Of a stretch of 64,000 bases of DNA, positions 34,964-43,261 are shown piece after piece (position 1 is the first letter of the stretch; every line of letters starts with the position of its first letter). Source of the DNA: Oscillatoria nigro-viridis PCC 7112 (lineage in GTDB: Bacteria; Cyanobacteriota; Cyanobacteriia; Cyanobacteriales; Microcoleaceae). Below the pieces are notes generated by a model. The model searched no databases. It was not told the DNA's origin and worked only from the letters and a program-made list of their open reading frames with translations. The position numbers and the translations under genes are program-made. The stretch covers positions 3,300,501 through 3,364,500 of the forward strand of contig NC_019729.1 of assembly GCF_000317475.1 (NCBI RefSeq), written 5' to 3'.

Positions 34964-36199
34964 TTACTTCAAAATAGTTTTAGAAGCAATCCGAGTTTTC
35001 TTGCGATCGGCTTCACTCAATTGTTCGCCAGACTGCAAGCGAGTAGCAGAGGTTTGGAGCACAGTTGCGGCACTTTTATCGCCCATTTGCAGAGCAGTTT
35101 TCGCAGCAGTTTGCAGCATTGTCGCCGCGCCGGCCCGATCGCCCTGTTGCAATCTAGTTTCTGCGAGTTGAGTTTGGCGGTATTTAGCCAAAGCTAAAAT
35201 GTGCTGCTGTACCGTCGGGTTAATTGCCGGCTGATAAACTTTCAGGACATTAGCAGAAACTGCAACAGGATCGGAAAGCAAACCTTGACCGACACTCGGA
35301 TCGTCGTAGCGAATTTGCAATTGCCCGATCGCCTGTGTACCTTCGGGCAACTGTCCAATATAAATATTAGCCAAAACTACTCGCTCTATATCCTTCATTA
35401 AATCTCCCAGGCGCACCATAAACCGATCGCCCTCTTGCTGTACGGGTAATTCGATCGTATCCGGGGCAACTTGGGCGATCGGTTTGAGTTCGGCTAACCG
35501 CACTTTTGGCATCAGGGAAAATAGCAAATAAGCATTAGTCAAACCTACACCTTGGACGCGGCTAAACAGTTTACCAAACTCGTCAACCGCATCTTCAGGA
35601 CGCTGAATGTGAGCCAGAGCACCGCCGCCTGCATCAGCAATCTTTTCCAAAATATCCTGGTTCCAGTTATCGCCAAATCCCAGAGAATTTAAAGTCATAT
35701 TATACTCGGCGGCCAGTTTCGCCAACTTCAAACAACGGCTGTCGTCGCCGTGTTCGTTTTCGCCGTCAGTCAGCAGAAACGCCTGAGATATAGCTTCTTT
35801 TTTGCCTTTGCCCAACTCTTCAATACCTAACTTAATGCCCTCATCAATTGCTGTGCCGCCGGCCGGGCGCAATTGCTCAATTTGCCGTTTAATGCTACTG
35901 GGGTCTGCCACAATTTGATTGGGGACGAGGACTTTGGCTTTGTGGTCGAAAGCCACCGCGCAAAAGCGATCCCCGGGCTTCAACCTGTCCAGCAACCGAC
36001 CGGCGGCTTGTTTGACGGTTTCCAAGGGGCGTCCGCCCATCGAACCGCTGTGGTCGAGAATCAGGCACAGGTTTAAGGGTACGCTGGAGTCGATCGAGCT
36101 TGCCATCGCAGACACTGAAATCGCTAGCTGGCGCTGCGTCGAGGGCGCAGCAGCGTCAAGGTTAGGGTCGTTTAAAACCGGGAGCAAACTAACTTTCAT
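34964..36199 (-). CDS. von Willebrand factor A domain protein
   Basis: A 411-residue protein. The VWA domain (about 38-215) has a complete MIDAS: DHSGSMGG, a Thr in PAGGTAIDEGI, and DGENEHGDD. The C-terminal region (about 220-411) is beta-rich then helical (LALAKYRQTQLAETRLQQGD, AATMLQTAAKTALQM), as in many bacterial YfbK-like VWA proteins. No signal peptide, so cytoplasmic metal-dependent adhesion or chaperone-type roles are likely; the partner is unknown. Divergent from clpR, with only 72 nt between start codons. Confidence 0.85.
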   Translation of the reverse strand: MKVSLLPVLNDPNLDAAAPSTQRQLAISVSAMASSIDSSVPLNLCLILDHSGSMGGRPLETVKQAAGRLLDRLKPGDRFCAVAFDHKAKVLVPNQIVADPSSIKRQIEQLRPAGGTAIDEGIKLGIEELGKGKKEAISQAFLLTDGENEHGDDSRCLKLAKLAAEYNMTLNSLGFGDNWNQDILEKIADAGGGALAHIQRPEDAVDEFGKLFSRVQGVGLTNAYLLFSLMPKVRLAELKPIAQVAPDTIELPVQQEGDRFMVRLGDLMKDIERVVLANIYIGQLPEGTQAIGQLQIRYDDPSVGQGLLSDPVAVSANVLKVYQPAINPTVQQHILALAKYRQTQLAETRLQQGDRAGAATMLQTAAKTALQMGDKSAATVLQTSATRLQSGEQLSEADRKKTRIASKTILK

Positions 36200-36271
36200 G
36201 CGGGATACCTAAAGATTGCGTTACTATTTCTTTAAGAATAGCTCCATCAGTTCAGGCAACATTTCGGTTAT

Positions 36272-36931
36272 ATGAACACACCAATTAAAGCTGTGCAATC
36301 GCCATACTACGGGGAAGGGAACTCTCGGACGCCACCTCCCGATTTGCCATCCCTGTTGCTGAAGGAGCGGATCGTTTATCTGGGGATGCCTCTGGTGCCT
36401 GCGGTAACAGAACTGATTATCGCTGAACTGTTGTTCTTGCAGTACGAAGACCCGGATAAGCCGATCAAAATCTACATCAACTCGACCGGCACTTCTGGTT
36501 ACAGTGGCGAACCCGTCGGCTTTGAAACAGAAGCCTTCGCTATCTGCGATACGATCAAGTACATTAAGCCGCCCGTACACACTATTTGCCTCGGTTCGGC
36601 AATGGGGATGTCTGCCATGCTTTTAGCGGCTGGTACAAAAGGCTTTCGGGCGAGTTTGCCCCACGCTTCGATTGTTTTGCACCAACCCAAGGCTTACACG
36701 CGGGGTCAAGCAAGCGACATTCAAATTCGGGCTAAGGAAGTGCTGGCAAATAAAGCGACGATGCTTGAGATTTTTGCAAGCTGTACTGGCCAACCGATCG
36801 AAAAGATTACTAAAGATATGGATCGGTTGCTGTACATGACGCCCCATGAAGCTAAAGAATACGGTTTGATCGATCGCGTTCTTGAAAGTTCGGAAGAATT
36901 ACCGAAACCGCTGCCTGCAGGAGTCATCTAA
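36272..36931 (+). CDS. clpR: ClpR, catalytically inactive ClpP-like subunit
   Basis: A 219-residue protein. The ClpP fold is clear (RIVYLGMPLVPAVTELIIAE, MLLAAGTKGFRASLPHASIV, YGLIDRVL). The catalytic serine position is lost: active ClpP has ASMG, here the aligned residues are AMGM (GSAMGMSAM), so Ser is replaced by Gly. The His (LHQP) and Asp (GLIDRV) remain. ClpR forms mixed rings with ClpP3 in the essential cyanobacterial Clp protease core. The catalytic partner clpP3 lies 161 nt downstream. The region between them holds TTATTAG/TTATTGG repeats. Confidence 0.92.
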   Translation: MNTPIKAVQSPYYGEGNSRTPPPDLPSLLLKERIVYLGMPLVPAVTELIIAELLFLQYEDPDKPIKIYINSTGTSGYSGEPVGFETEAFAICDTIKYIKPPVHTICLGSAMGMSAMLLAAGTKGFRASLPHASIVLHQPKAYTRGQASDIQIRAKEVLANKATMLEIFASCTGQPIEKITKDMDRLLYMTPHEAKEYGLIDRVLESSEELPKPLPAGVI

Positions 36932-36942
36932 TTCGGTTAGGG

Positions 36943-37060
36943 GGTATTAGTTATTAGTTATTAGTTATTGGTTATTGTTTATTGGTCATTATAACCAATA
37001 ACTAAAAAACCGGAAATAACAAGTAACAAATAACTAATAAACCATAACCAATTGCCCGAT
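36943..37060. repeat. TTAGTTA/TTGGTTA heptamer-type repeat with internal inverted arms in the clpR-clpP3 gap
   Basis: TTAGTTATTAGTTATTGGTT leads into an inverted stretch ATAACCAATAACTAA. The inverted arms could form an A/U-rich hairpin between the two cistrons. The gene pair is normally one operon. Confidence 0.65.
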
Positions 37061-37092
37061 CGCCAATTACCAACTAAACGGAGTTCCGAATT

Positions 37093-37686
37093 ATGCCTAT
37101 AGGTGTGCCAAAAGTTCCCTACAAAATGCCGGGTGGTTATGATACTCAGTGGATTAATATCTACGATCGCCTCTACCGGGAACGAATTATTTTCTTGGGC
37201 AGGGACATTGACGATGAAATTGCCAATCAAATCATCGCTGTGATGCTCTATCTCGATTCGGAAGATTCAGGTAAGGATATTATTTTGTACATCAATTCCC
37301 CAGGCGGAATGGTGTCGGCAGGCATGGCTATTTTTGATACCATGCAGCACATTAAATCGGACGTGGTGACGATTTGTGTGGGCTTGGCTGCTTCGATGGG
37401 TTCTTTCCTGTTAGCTGCCGGTGCGAAAGGAAAACGGTTAGCTTTGCCTCACTCGCGAATCATGATTCACCAGCCTTCTGGGGGCACGCGGGGACAAGCA
37501 ACGGATATTCAGATTGAGGCGAAAGAGATTCTGCGGCTGCGCCACGAACTCAATAATATCTATGCTAAGAATACTGGCAAGCCGATCGAGAAAATCGAGA
37601 AGGACATGGATCGCGACTATTTCATGTCCGCTGAGGAAGCCAGGGAATACGGCTTGATTGACAGAGTAATCGAAGAGCGTCCGTAA
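37093..37686 (+). CDS. clpP3: ATP-dependent Clp protease proteolytic subunit ClpP3
   Basis: A 197-residue serine protease subunit. The triad is present: Ser in [17 protein letters not shown], His in [10 protein letters not shown], Asp in [10 protein letters not shown]. The short N-terminus [14 protein letters not shown] and [20 protein letters not shown] are typical of the ClpP3-type protein encoded after clpR. It degrades proteins delivered by ClpC. SD-like CGGAG lies just upstream. The number assignment rests on linkage to clpR. Confidence 0.93.
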   Translation: MPIGVPKVPYKMPGGYDTQWINIYDRLYRERIIFLGRDIDDEIANQIIAVMLYLDSEDSGKDIILYINSPGGMVSAGMAIFDTMQHIKSDVVTICVGLAASMGSFLLAAGAKGKRLALPHSRIMIHQPSGGTRGQATDIQIEAKEILRLRHELNNIYAKNTGKPIEKIEKDMDRDYFMSAEEAREYGLIDRVIEERP

Positions 37687-37700
37687 GTTATTTTTGCGCG

Positions 37701-37780
37701 ACCGTAGTGCGGGCAACCCTCGCACTACAACCTAGTTCGCAGTAAATTTTGGCAGAATCTTTACATTTAAGGATTCTGCC
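37701..37780 (+). terminator. two hairpins after clpP3, the second probably a terminator
   Basis: GTAGTGCG..CGCACTAC (about 37707-37731) belongs to the palindromic-element class seen after several genes. GGCAGAATC (37751-37759) pairs with GATTCTGCC (37772-37780) around a T/A-rich loop, followed by ATATTTAATG. This is about 65 nt after the clpP3 stop and 37 nt before the next gene. Confidence 0.65.
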
Positions 37781-37816
37781 ATATTTAATGGTATTATCAA
37801 CGCTCATTCATGCTAG

Positions 37817-38443
37817 ATGGATATTGCAGATTATTACCGACAGTTAGGACTGAGGTCTGGTGCGAGTTTATCGCAAGTTAAGACCTCTTATCGGCAGTTA
37901 GCGAGACAGTATCACCCCGATGTGAATCCGGGAAACGAACAGGCTAAAAATAAGTTTATTGCTATTACTGAGGCTTATAAGTTCCTGGTGAAAATTGCCC
38001 CCCCCGATGTTGCGGAGTCGAAGGTTGCCAATTCAACTGTCCAGCCTACTCCGACACCGCCGGATCGGGGGGTGAAAACTCAACCGCAAGCAGTTAAGGT
38101 GACTCGAAAAGAGACTGCGGTTCAATCTAATGCGGATTTGTCGGCTGCGGAACAAAAGTTAAAGCAAGATGCTTATGTTGAGCTGCAGCAGTTGCTGAAA
38201 TATCAGAGGTTCCCGCGGGCGATCGCCTTGATTGAGGGTTTGGCCCAGCGGGTTCCCGAAGATTTGGAGGTGCGTCAGTGGCAGGCGATCGCCTATCAGC
38301 GCTGGGGACGGCATTTGATCGGAGAAAAGCAGGTTGATAAGGCGAGAATATATTTGAAAAAGGCTGTGAAAACTGACCCTCACAATCGGGCTTTGTGGGC
38401 GGAAGTTGAGCGGGATTTTCGCCGGTTGGAAGAGATTTATTAA
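37817..38443 (+). CDS. J-domain protein with C-terminal TPR-like repeats
   Basis: A 208-residue protein. An N-terminal J domain (about 4-62) contains ASLSQVKTSYRQLARQYHPD with the essential HPD and NPGNEQAKNKFIAITEAYKF. No G/F or zinc domain follows. A polar linker leads to two TPR-like units (VELQQLLKYQRFPRAIALIE, HLIGEKQVDKARIYLKKAVK). A specialised Hsp40 that recruits DnaK to a particular client or complex is likely. The 3' end overlaps the convergent kinase gene by 4 nt. Confidence 0.85.
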   Translation: MDIADYYRQLGLRSGASLSQVKTSYRQLARQYHPDVNPGNEQAKNKFIAITEAYKFLVKIAPPDVAESKVANSTVQPTPTPPDRGVKTQPQAVKVTRKETAVQSNADLSAAEQKLKQDAYVELQQLLKYQRFPRAIALIEGLAQRVPEDLEVRQWQAIAYQRWGRHLIGEKQVDKARIYLKKAVKTDPHNRALWAEVERDFRRLEEIY

Positions 38444-39366
38444 AGCGATGTTGCGTCCCCCTTTTGCAGGGGGTCTGCGTCGTGAATTTTTAATTTTTCT
38501 AAAATAACTTGGGTATTTTCAGGTCGGTTTTCCGGTAGCGGTTCCATCAATTCGTCGATCGACTCTAGGAGTAACGGGTCAATATCTACAGCCTGATTCC
38601 TCCAATTAATTTTACCAGTTTTTTCATTAACGGGAAAGTGACTCGGCTGTATGCCTGTTAATAAATGTACAAAAGTACGCCCCAGGGCAAAAAAGTCCGA
38701 TCGCACGCCTGCTTTACCTGCAATTTGTTCCGGTGCGGCGTATCCAGCAGAACCTATGGGTGCGGTATCTATATCTGCTTCTGTGGCGGCGCCGAAGTCA
38801 ATTAATCTCAATTTCCCATTGGCTTCAACCATCATGTTGGATGGCTTAATATCCCGATGCACTACATGATATTTGTGGATTTCCTGCAAAATACTGGTCA
38901 TTTGTTGCAGCCAATCAAGAGCGAGCTTTTGAGAAATTTGCTGGTTTTTATTTAAGAATTCTGCCAAGTTTTCTCCGGTAATTTTTTCCATCACCAAACA
39001 AGACAATTTCTGGAAATTATTGGGGAGTTTAATTGGGAAATAACCGTCAGGTTCGATTTGGGGAACTGAGCCCTTTCCGGCCAGCCAAATCAAAACTCGC
39101 GCTTCTTGCTTGAACACGCGAACTAAATCGGGATTGTGTGTGTGTTTCAAGACTTTTAAAATTTTGACAGTTCCCCATTCGTTTTCCCCGGTTCCCAAAT
39201 CTTCGACTTCAAAGATGTCCGTGGGGCGTGCGGGATTTGGCGATCGCACTGGTTTAAGGATGCGGTAGCGATCGCCAATTAACAAATCCGTGCCGCAAGC
39301 CTGACAATTTTGAGCAGCAGCAGGATTTTCGCGTTGTTCGCATTGAGGATTGATGCAGTAAATCAT
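38440..39366 (-). CDS. Ser/Thr protein kinase with N-terminal zinc-ribbon
   Basis: A 308-residue protein. Residues 1-30 carry a four-cysteine ribbon (CINPQC..CQACG), a common tag of cyanobacterial kinases. The Hanks-type kinase domain (about 33-290) has ATP lysine in TVKILKVL, catalytic HRDIKPSNMM and LIDFGAATE, plus GSAGYAAPEQI. All catalytic residues are present. No transmembrane segment or sensor C-terminus, so a cytoplasmic kinase. Its gene tail-overlaps the J-domain gene. Confidence 0.9.
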   Translation of the reverse strand: MIYCINPQCEQRENPAAAQNCQACGTDLLIGDRYRILKPVRSPNPARPTDIFEVEDLGTGENEWGTVKILKVLKHTHNPDLVRVFKQEARVLIWLAGKGSVPQIEPDGYFPIKLPNNFQKLSCLVMEKITGENLAEFLNKNQQISQKLALDWLQQMTSILQEIHKYHVVHRDIKPSNMMVEANGKLRLIDFGAATEADIDTAPIGSAGYAAPEQIAGKAGVRSDFFALGRTFVHLLTGIQPSHFPVNEKTGKINWRNQAVDIDPLLLESIDELMEPLPENRPENTQVILEKLKIHDADPLQKGDATSL

Positions 39367-39486
39367 ACCATTTTAGATTTTAGATTTTAGATTTTAGATG
39401 GGAAATGACTGACGCTGTATCGGTTTAGAGCTTGCTTTTGCATTCTTTTTGAGAAATCGTATCACTTTGATTGATAAATTAGCGTA

Positions 39487-39519
39487 AAACCCAGTAGTTC
39501 TGACCTTACTACTGGGTTT
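39487..39519 (-). terminator. terminator downstream of the permuted tRNA array
   Basis: AAACCCAGTAG (39487-39497) pairs with CTACTGGGTTT (39509-39519). On the minus strand the right arm ends GGGTTTTA. It lies about 50 nt after the last tRNA-like 5' half and suggests a real transcript unit. Confidence 0.75.
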
Positions 39520-39571
39520 ATATTTACCGCCCATTTGCACACGCTATCACATTTAAGTCAAGGATTTAAGA

Positions 39572-39659
39572 TTAATAGCATCGCGCTCTACCGATTGAGC
39601 TACTCCCCAGCGTTTGGTTGAGGAGGCTGGAGTTGAACCAGCAACATCGATGATGTGAT
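39572..39659 (-). tRNA. circularly permuted tRNA gene, unit 2 (3' half - CCA - AACGC - 5' half)
   Basis: On the minus strand the 3' half comes first: anticodon 3' stem CATCG (39652-39648), variable loop ATGTT, T arm GCTGG-TTCAACT-CCAGC, acceptor strand CTCCTCA, discriminator A and encoded CCA (39617-39615). After a 5-nt linker AACGC the 5' half follows: acceptor TGGGGAG (39609-39603), TA, D arm GCTC-AATCGGTA-GAGC, G26, anticodon 5' stem CGATG (39583-39579). Acceptor strands pair 7/7 (one G-U) and anticodon stems 5/5. Loop context is CTATTAA from the 5' half and ATCACAT from the 3' half. CT joined to CACAT would give anticodon CAC (Val), but the joint is not determined. Flanks ATCACAT and ATGTGAT (39552-39546) are complementary and could bring the ends together. 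Confidence 0.7.
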
Positions 39660-39727
39660 TTTCCTGACATTCGTTTTAGCGATCGGCGGTGAATGCTGAG
39701 TTTAGAGTAATAACTTGCTGCTGAATT

Positions 39728-39817
39728 TGTACGCAATGCTGCCTCTGCCAATTGGGCTACCCCCCTTTTTTTGGTAGGAGGGACAGGAGTCGAACCTGCA
39801 CTATCACATTTGTACGG
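39728..39817 (-). tRNA. circularly permuted tRNA gene, unit 1 (3' half - CCA - AAAAA - 5' half)
   Basis: On the minus strand: loop CCGTACA, anticodon 3' stem AATGT (39810-39806), GATAGT, T arm GCAGG-TTCGACT-CCTGT, acceptor strand CCCTCCT (39782-39776), A, encoded CCA (39774-39772). A 5-nt linker AAAAA follows, then the 5' half: acceptor AGGGGGG (39766-39760), TA, D arm GCCC-AATTGGCAG-AGGC (3 bp plus a 13-22 mismatch), A26, anticodon 5' stem GCATT (39739-39735), loop GCGTACA. Acceptor strands pair 7/7 with one G-U; anticodon stems pair 5/5 with one G-U. The reconstructed loop reads (G/C)CGTACA, suggesting GTA (Tyr), but residue 33 would be C instead of U. CGTACAAAT is shared by both halves at the joint. 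Confidence 0.65.
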
Positions 39818-39890
39818 TTTAAGTTGAAGTTTTAGATTGAACTTGTACTCTGTTTATATCTTAAACCATAACTATCAAAAAAGCAAGCAA

Positions 39891-40622
39891 TTAGCGGAAA
39901 ATAAACTGAAAAATTCGTTCTCCCACTCTCTGTTCCTCAACTTCAGAATTGTTAGCTTCTTCGCGGGCGAACATAACAGCTTGCTGCAAGATTTCCACCC
40001 TTTGCAGCAACTCATTGATCCGGCGCGCTGGCAAAGCTCCAGAAAACTTCACAGTCCGCCAATAGCCGATCGTAATATCTTCGTAATAAACATCGACTTG
40101 AGCCGGATGGTGTTCGGTAGCTTCAGCTTTAACGTGATTGCGCGGAGTTTTAAAAGTTTTGAGAGTTTGCACCGGTTCTGTGGCCCAGCAGTCTGCCGAA
40201 GCATCGAAGTTCCAAGTCTCGGAGGCATCTAAGACGGGAAGTTTTTTGATGAATGCTTGCAAATCGGCCAACTGCTTTTCAAGGAATAGCAAATAGCTGA
40301 CGGGAACTTGGCTCAAAAGCACGTTTCCGTCTACAGTTACGTCAGCGCGGGCGCTACAATTTGTCCAATCTTTGGTTGCGGTTACGTCGAAGAGTTTGGT
40401 CAAAACTTCAGTTGTTTTGCGGATAATCTCTTCGGCTTTGACTTCAACTTTTTTGGACTCGGGCGGCAGTTGTTCGCCTTCTTCGTCTTTGGGGCGGTAA
40501 GTGCGGGAGATTCCCGAAAGCACAGCGGGCTTCTGGAGTGCTTTTTGAGCTTCGGCGAGTTCTTGGACGGATCGGCTTTTGATGCCTTTTTCGATCGCAA
40601 TAATCTGATTTAAGCGTGCCAT
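39891..40622 (-). CDS. conserved hypothetical protein, phage/mobile-element type
   Basis: A 243-residue soluble protein starting ARLNQIIAIEKGIKSRSVQE. I recall similar N-termini in hypothetical proteins of phages and actinobacteria (possibly the DUF7873 group), but cannot confirm this. Other visible blocks are ALQKPAVLSGISRTYRPKDE, SARADVTVDGNVLLSQVPVS, LEKQLADLQAFIKKLP and ARRINELLQRVEILQQAVMF. No catalytic motif or membrane segment is evident; the C-terminal third is helical. It lies 74 nt upstream of the permuted tRNA array on the same strand, so both may be transcribed together and share a mobile origin. Confidence 0.6.
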   Translation of the reverse strand: MARLNQIIAIEKGIKSRSVQELAEAQKALQKPAVLSGISRTYRPKDEEGEQLPPESKKVEVKAEEIIRKTTEVLTKLFDVTATKDWTNCSARADVTVDGNVLLSQVPVSYLLFLEKQLADLQAFIKKLPVLDASETWNFDASADCWATEPVQTLKTFKTPRNHVKAEATEHHPAQVDVYYEDITIGYWRTVKFSGALPARRINELLQRVEILQQAVMFAREEANNSEVEEQRVGERIFQFIFR

Positions 40623-41096
40623 TGTTCGATTTTATTGACGCTGAACTGATATCAAGCCGGGTTAATACTGACAATCAAATTGTTTGTCCTGTGGCTTTTA
40701 GGGCTTTGATAACTCTCCCTCCTCAGTACAAACCTCGCGATCGTTCTTGAACCAAACTTGCTCATTGTGTAGTATTACATAATTCAAAATAAATTACAAG
40801 TTTTTTGTAGGCGCGGTGCCAAGAGATCCCGTCGCTACCCGTGCCCAGCAATTTATATCTCAAAAAATCGGCAAAATCTCTAGCGCCGCTGCCAAAGTGT
40901 AGCAAATATCACTCTTTGTTGGGGCTGCAACTACCTCTTGAGATAGATGCGGAAATACCTCCCAGGGCGCGTTGTCATATCGGGAAATATTTCTTAACAT
41001 TATAGATAACAAAGGGAATCCGAGGAGACACCAAAAATCCTTAAGCCCTTGGGGTGCCCCGGTTAATCAGACTTTTCGCAAACAAGGGCTAAATTA
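40623..41096. other. 474-nt intergenic region with no recognised element
   Basis: Divergent promoters for the 39891 gene (leftward) and the 41097 gene (rightward). It contains HIP-type GATCG sites and a fragment GTAGGCGCGGTGCC similar to the palindromic-element ends, but no clear pair. I see no gene. Confidence 0.5.
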
Positions 41097-41348
41097 ATGA
41101 ACCAGCAAAACTCGGAAGTTTCAGCATTTTTGCCCATCCTCCAAAAAGGCATTTGGCTGTTTGGGATTCTCTCTTGGATATTCGGGCTGACAGATAGAAC
41201 TATTGCACTATTGTCTGACGGATATTTGTCGGCGATCGATATTGTCCAGCTATTTACAGCATCCTTTTTCTTCATTAGCTGGCTGTTGTTAAGCCCGTTT
41301 TTGGGTCTTAACTCCCAGAGTCAGCCGAAGGAAGAAGCATCTCCCTAG
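41097..41348 (+). CDS. small membrane protein of unknown function
   Basis: An 83-residue protein with two predicted transmembrane helices (GIWLFGILSWIFGLTDRTIA; LFTASFFFISWLLLSPFLGL) joined by a short loop, and polar ends. AAGGG lies 9 nt before the ATG. I do not recognise the family. It is convergent with the EI24 gene, with only 3 nt between stops. Confidence 0.55.
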   Translation: MNQQNSEVSAFLPILQKGIWLFGILSWIFGLTDRTIALLSDGYLSAIDIVQLFTASFFFISWLLLSPFLGLNSQSQPKEEASP

Positions 41349-41351
41349 TTT

Positions 41352-42245
41352 TTAATTAGTAATGTTAGTTTCTCGATCGCTATGAGTTTCTTCTGGGGCA
41401 AAGCGGGCAGGCCAAATGCGATCGCAAAAAAACAAAGTTCCCGCCGTCACGCACAGCGGAATCGCCAACAGATTCAACAGCGGAATGCTCACCAAACCCA
41501 AACAAACCAAACCAAAACTCCCGCTGGCCGGCAAACTCGCCCAAATTATCTCCAACTTCTCCTGAAAAGGTCGCCTCCGCCTCTCCAAAGGTGCATCTAA
41601 AAAGTCCAAACAGACAATAGTCGCGCCCAAAGCTACGCCACCCAAACTGCTAAGAATAGAGCCGACACCAGGGATAAAATTTAGCAGCAGCAGCGGTATA
41701 CCGACGCTCAACAAAATTTGTAGTTTTCGCAGTTCAAAGGCGATCGCCCTTTGAATATCCCGAAAACTATTCGCCAAATTCATTGGTGCTTCTGCGGGCA
41801 ATTGACCGTTCCGCAGGAGTTCCAATTGTTCGGAAAGTTTGCCGTACCAGGGCGAACCTAAAATCACGCCAAACTGCACTAACAAAAATCCAATTATCAG
41901 CAAAAGTCCTGAGACTAGGAGTACGCGCAGCAGCCAGCCGAAAGCGACTGTTAACAGACCCAGAAAGCTCAGCCAAGCTGGAAAACTCGCAATTAGAGCG
42001 TTAAATCGGACGGATAAATCGGCAACTAAAACGTCTATCCCTGCCAAACTGGGAAATAGCAAGCTTAAATAAAGACCGATACCAATTATAAAATTTAGCA
42101 CCACGGGAACTAATACATAAGTCCACAGCTTGGGAGTTTGCAAAATCAGCGTGAAAGCTCGCAAAGGATAGGTGAAACCGGCCAGCAGTCCAATTGGTGC
42201 GGTAATGGCGGCGCGGGCGGGGTTTGAATTTAGCTGTTTTGACAT
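41352..42245 (-). CDS. EI24/CysZ-like membrane protein
   Basis: A 297-residue protein. GLLAGFTYPLRAFTLILQTP is the EI24 family N-terminal signature. About five to six hydrophobic segments follow (VPVVLNFIIGIGLYLSLLFP, LSFLGLLTVAFGWLLRVLLV, GIPLLLLNFIPGVGSILSSL), and a conserved FLDAPLERRRRPFQEKLEII. E. coli CysZ of this family imports sulfate; the role in cyanobacteria is unproven. Divergent from comB (89 nt between starts). Confidence 0.82.
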   Translation of the reverse strand: MSKQLNSNPARAAITAPIGLLAGFTYPLRAFTLILQTPKLWTYVLVPVVLNFIIGIGLYLSLLFPSLAGIDVLVADLSVRFNALIASFPAWLSFLGLLTVAFGWLLRVLLVSGLLLIIGFLLVQFGVILGSPWYGKLSEQLELLRNGQLPAEAPMNLANSFRDIQRAIAFELRKLQILLSVGIPLLLLNFIPGVGSILSSLGGVALGATIVCLDFLDAPLERRRRPFQEKLEIIWASLPASGSFGLVCLGLVSIPLLNLLAIPLCVTAGTLFFCDRIWPARFAPEETHSDRETNITN

Positions 42246-42334
42246 ATTTTCTGCTTTTGAGGACTCGACTCTATTTTCTATTATCCACTTTCCATTATTA
42301 TTGCTGATGAGGATTTATCGCAGGTAGCCCAACA

Positions 42335-43126
42335 GTGAAGCTTTTTATTTACCATACCCCGGAACTTACGCCAGCCGACAAAATGCCGGCTTGCGCGATC
42401 GCAGTTGATGTGCTGCGGGCGACTACGACAATGGCAACGGCCCTGAATAATGGGGCGGAAGCTGTCCAAGTTTTCAGCGACTTAGATAAGTTAATGGCAA
42501 GCAGCGAAAAATGGCCTGCAGACAAGCGGATTCGCGCCGGAGAGCGCGGCGGCAGCAAAGTTGACGGATTTGACATGGGGAATTCCCCCTTCGACTGCAC
42601 GCCAGAAAAGGTCACTGGGAAGCGAATTTTTATCAGCACAACTAACGGTACTCGGGCTCTGGAGCGAGTGCAAGCTGCTGCAACTGTGTTAACGGCGGCT
42701 TTGATTAACCGCAAATCTGTGGTGCAGTTTTTGTTAAATAAACAGCCGGAAACTATTTGGATTGTGGGTTCTGGTTGGGAAGGGGGTTATTCGTTGGAAG
42801 ATACGGTTTGTGCTGGTGCGATCGCCCAAAGTCTCCTGGCAGAAAGCGGTATTCCTGCGAGCGATTTTGCTGGTAACGATGAAGTATTTGCGGCTATTGC
42901 TCTTTATTTGCACTGGCAAGATAGGTTGCACGAATTGTTGGAAAGAGCCAGTCACGGCCAGCGCCTCCTCGGTTTAGGTGTTATTGAAGATTTAAAATAT
43001 TGCGCGCAAACGGATACTTTAGATGTGCTGCCGGTGCAGCGAGAACCGGGAGTTTTGGTTAAGTCGGATTTTAAAATTCCTCCAGCTAATTTCTGGGATA
43101 TATCTTCGGAAAAAACGGCGAATTGA
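42335..43126 (+). CDS. comB: 2-phosphosulfolactate phosphatase family protein
   Basis: A 263-residue protein. The ComB fold is clear from [54 protein letters not shown] and [13 protein letters not shown]. ComB removes phosphate from 2-phosphosulfolactate in methanogen coenzyme M synthesis. Cyanobacteria lack that pathway, so the true substrate here is probably a related Mg2+-dependent phosphoester. Length is normal. A TAAGGTGCG-family palindrome follows the stop. Confidence 0.88.
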   Translation: MKLFIYHTPELTPADKMPACAIAVDVLRATTTMATALNNGAEAVQVFSDLDKLMASSEKWPADKRIRAGERGGSKVDGFDMGNSPFDCTPEKVTGKRIFISTTNGTRALERVQAAATVLTAALINRKSVVQFLLNKQPETIWIVGSGWEGGYSLEDTVCAGAIAQSLLAESGIPASDFAGNDEVFAAIALYLHWQDRLHELLERASHGQRLLGLGVIEDLKYCAQTDTLDVLPVQREPGVLVKSDFKIPPANFWDISSEKTAN

Positions 43127-43149
43127 AATTTTCTGCGAATGCAGTATTA

Positions 43150-43177
43150 GTAAGGTGCGCCTAGGCGCACCCTACGG
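43150..43177. repeat. minimal TAAGGTGCG-family palindrome after comB
   Basis: GGTGCGCCTAGGCGCACC is a perfect 18-bp palindrome at 43154-43171, flanked by GTAA and CTACGG. It is the shortest member of the family at 11979 and 15381. It lies 27 nt after the comB stop. Confidence 0.8.
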
Positions 43178-43261
43178 AAATTAGTAGGTAGTGAATGAAC
43201 AATATTTTTTTAAGCAAGTAGAATTAAACATACTTGGTAGGGACAAAACATTGTTTTTTCC

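Noticed and set aside
39572..39817. Permuted group I introns as the joining mechanism for the tRNA halves
   Set aside because: I could not find the conserved P3-P7 core elements in the short flanks; not claimed.
39540..39840. Three ordinary but decayed tRNA genes in a row
   Set aside because: Reading them linearly pairs non-matching anticodon stems and leaves two orphan halves; the permuted pairing gives full acceptor and anticodon stems in both units.
39540..39840. A permuted (two-piece) tmRNA
   Set aside because: Both units have normal D arms with GG and elongator-type T arms and no tag reading frame.
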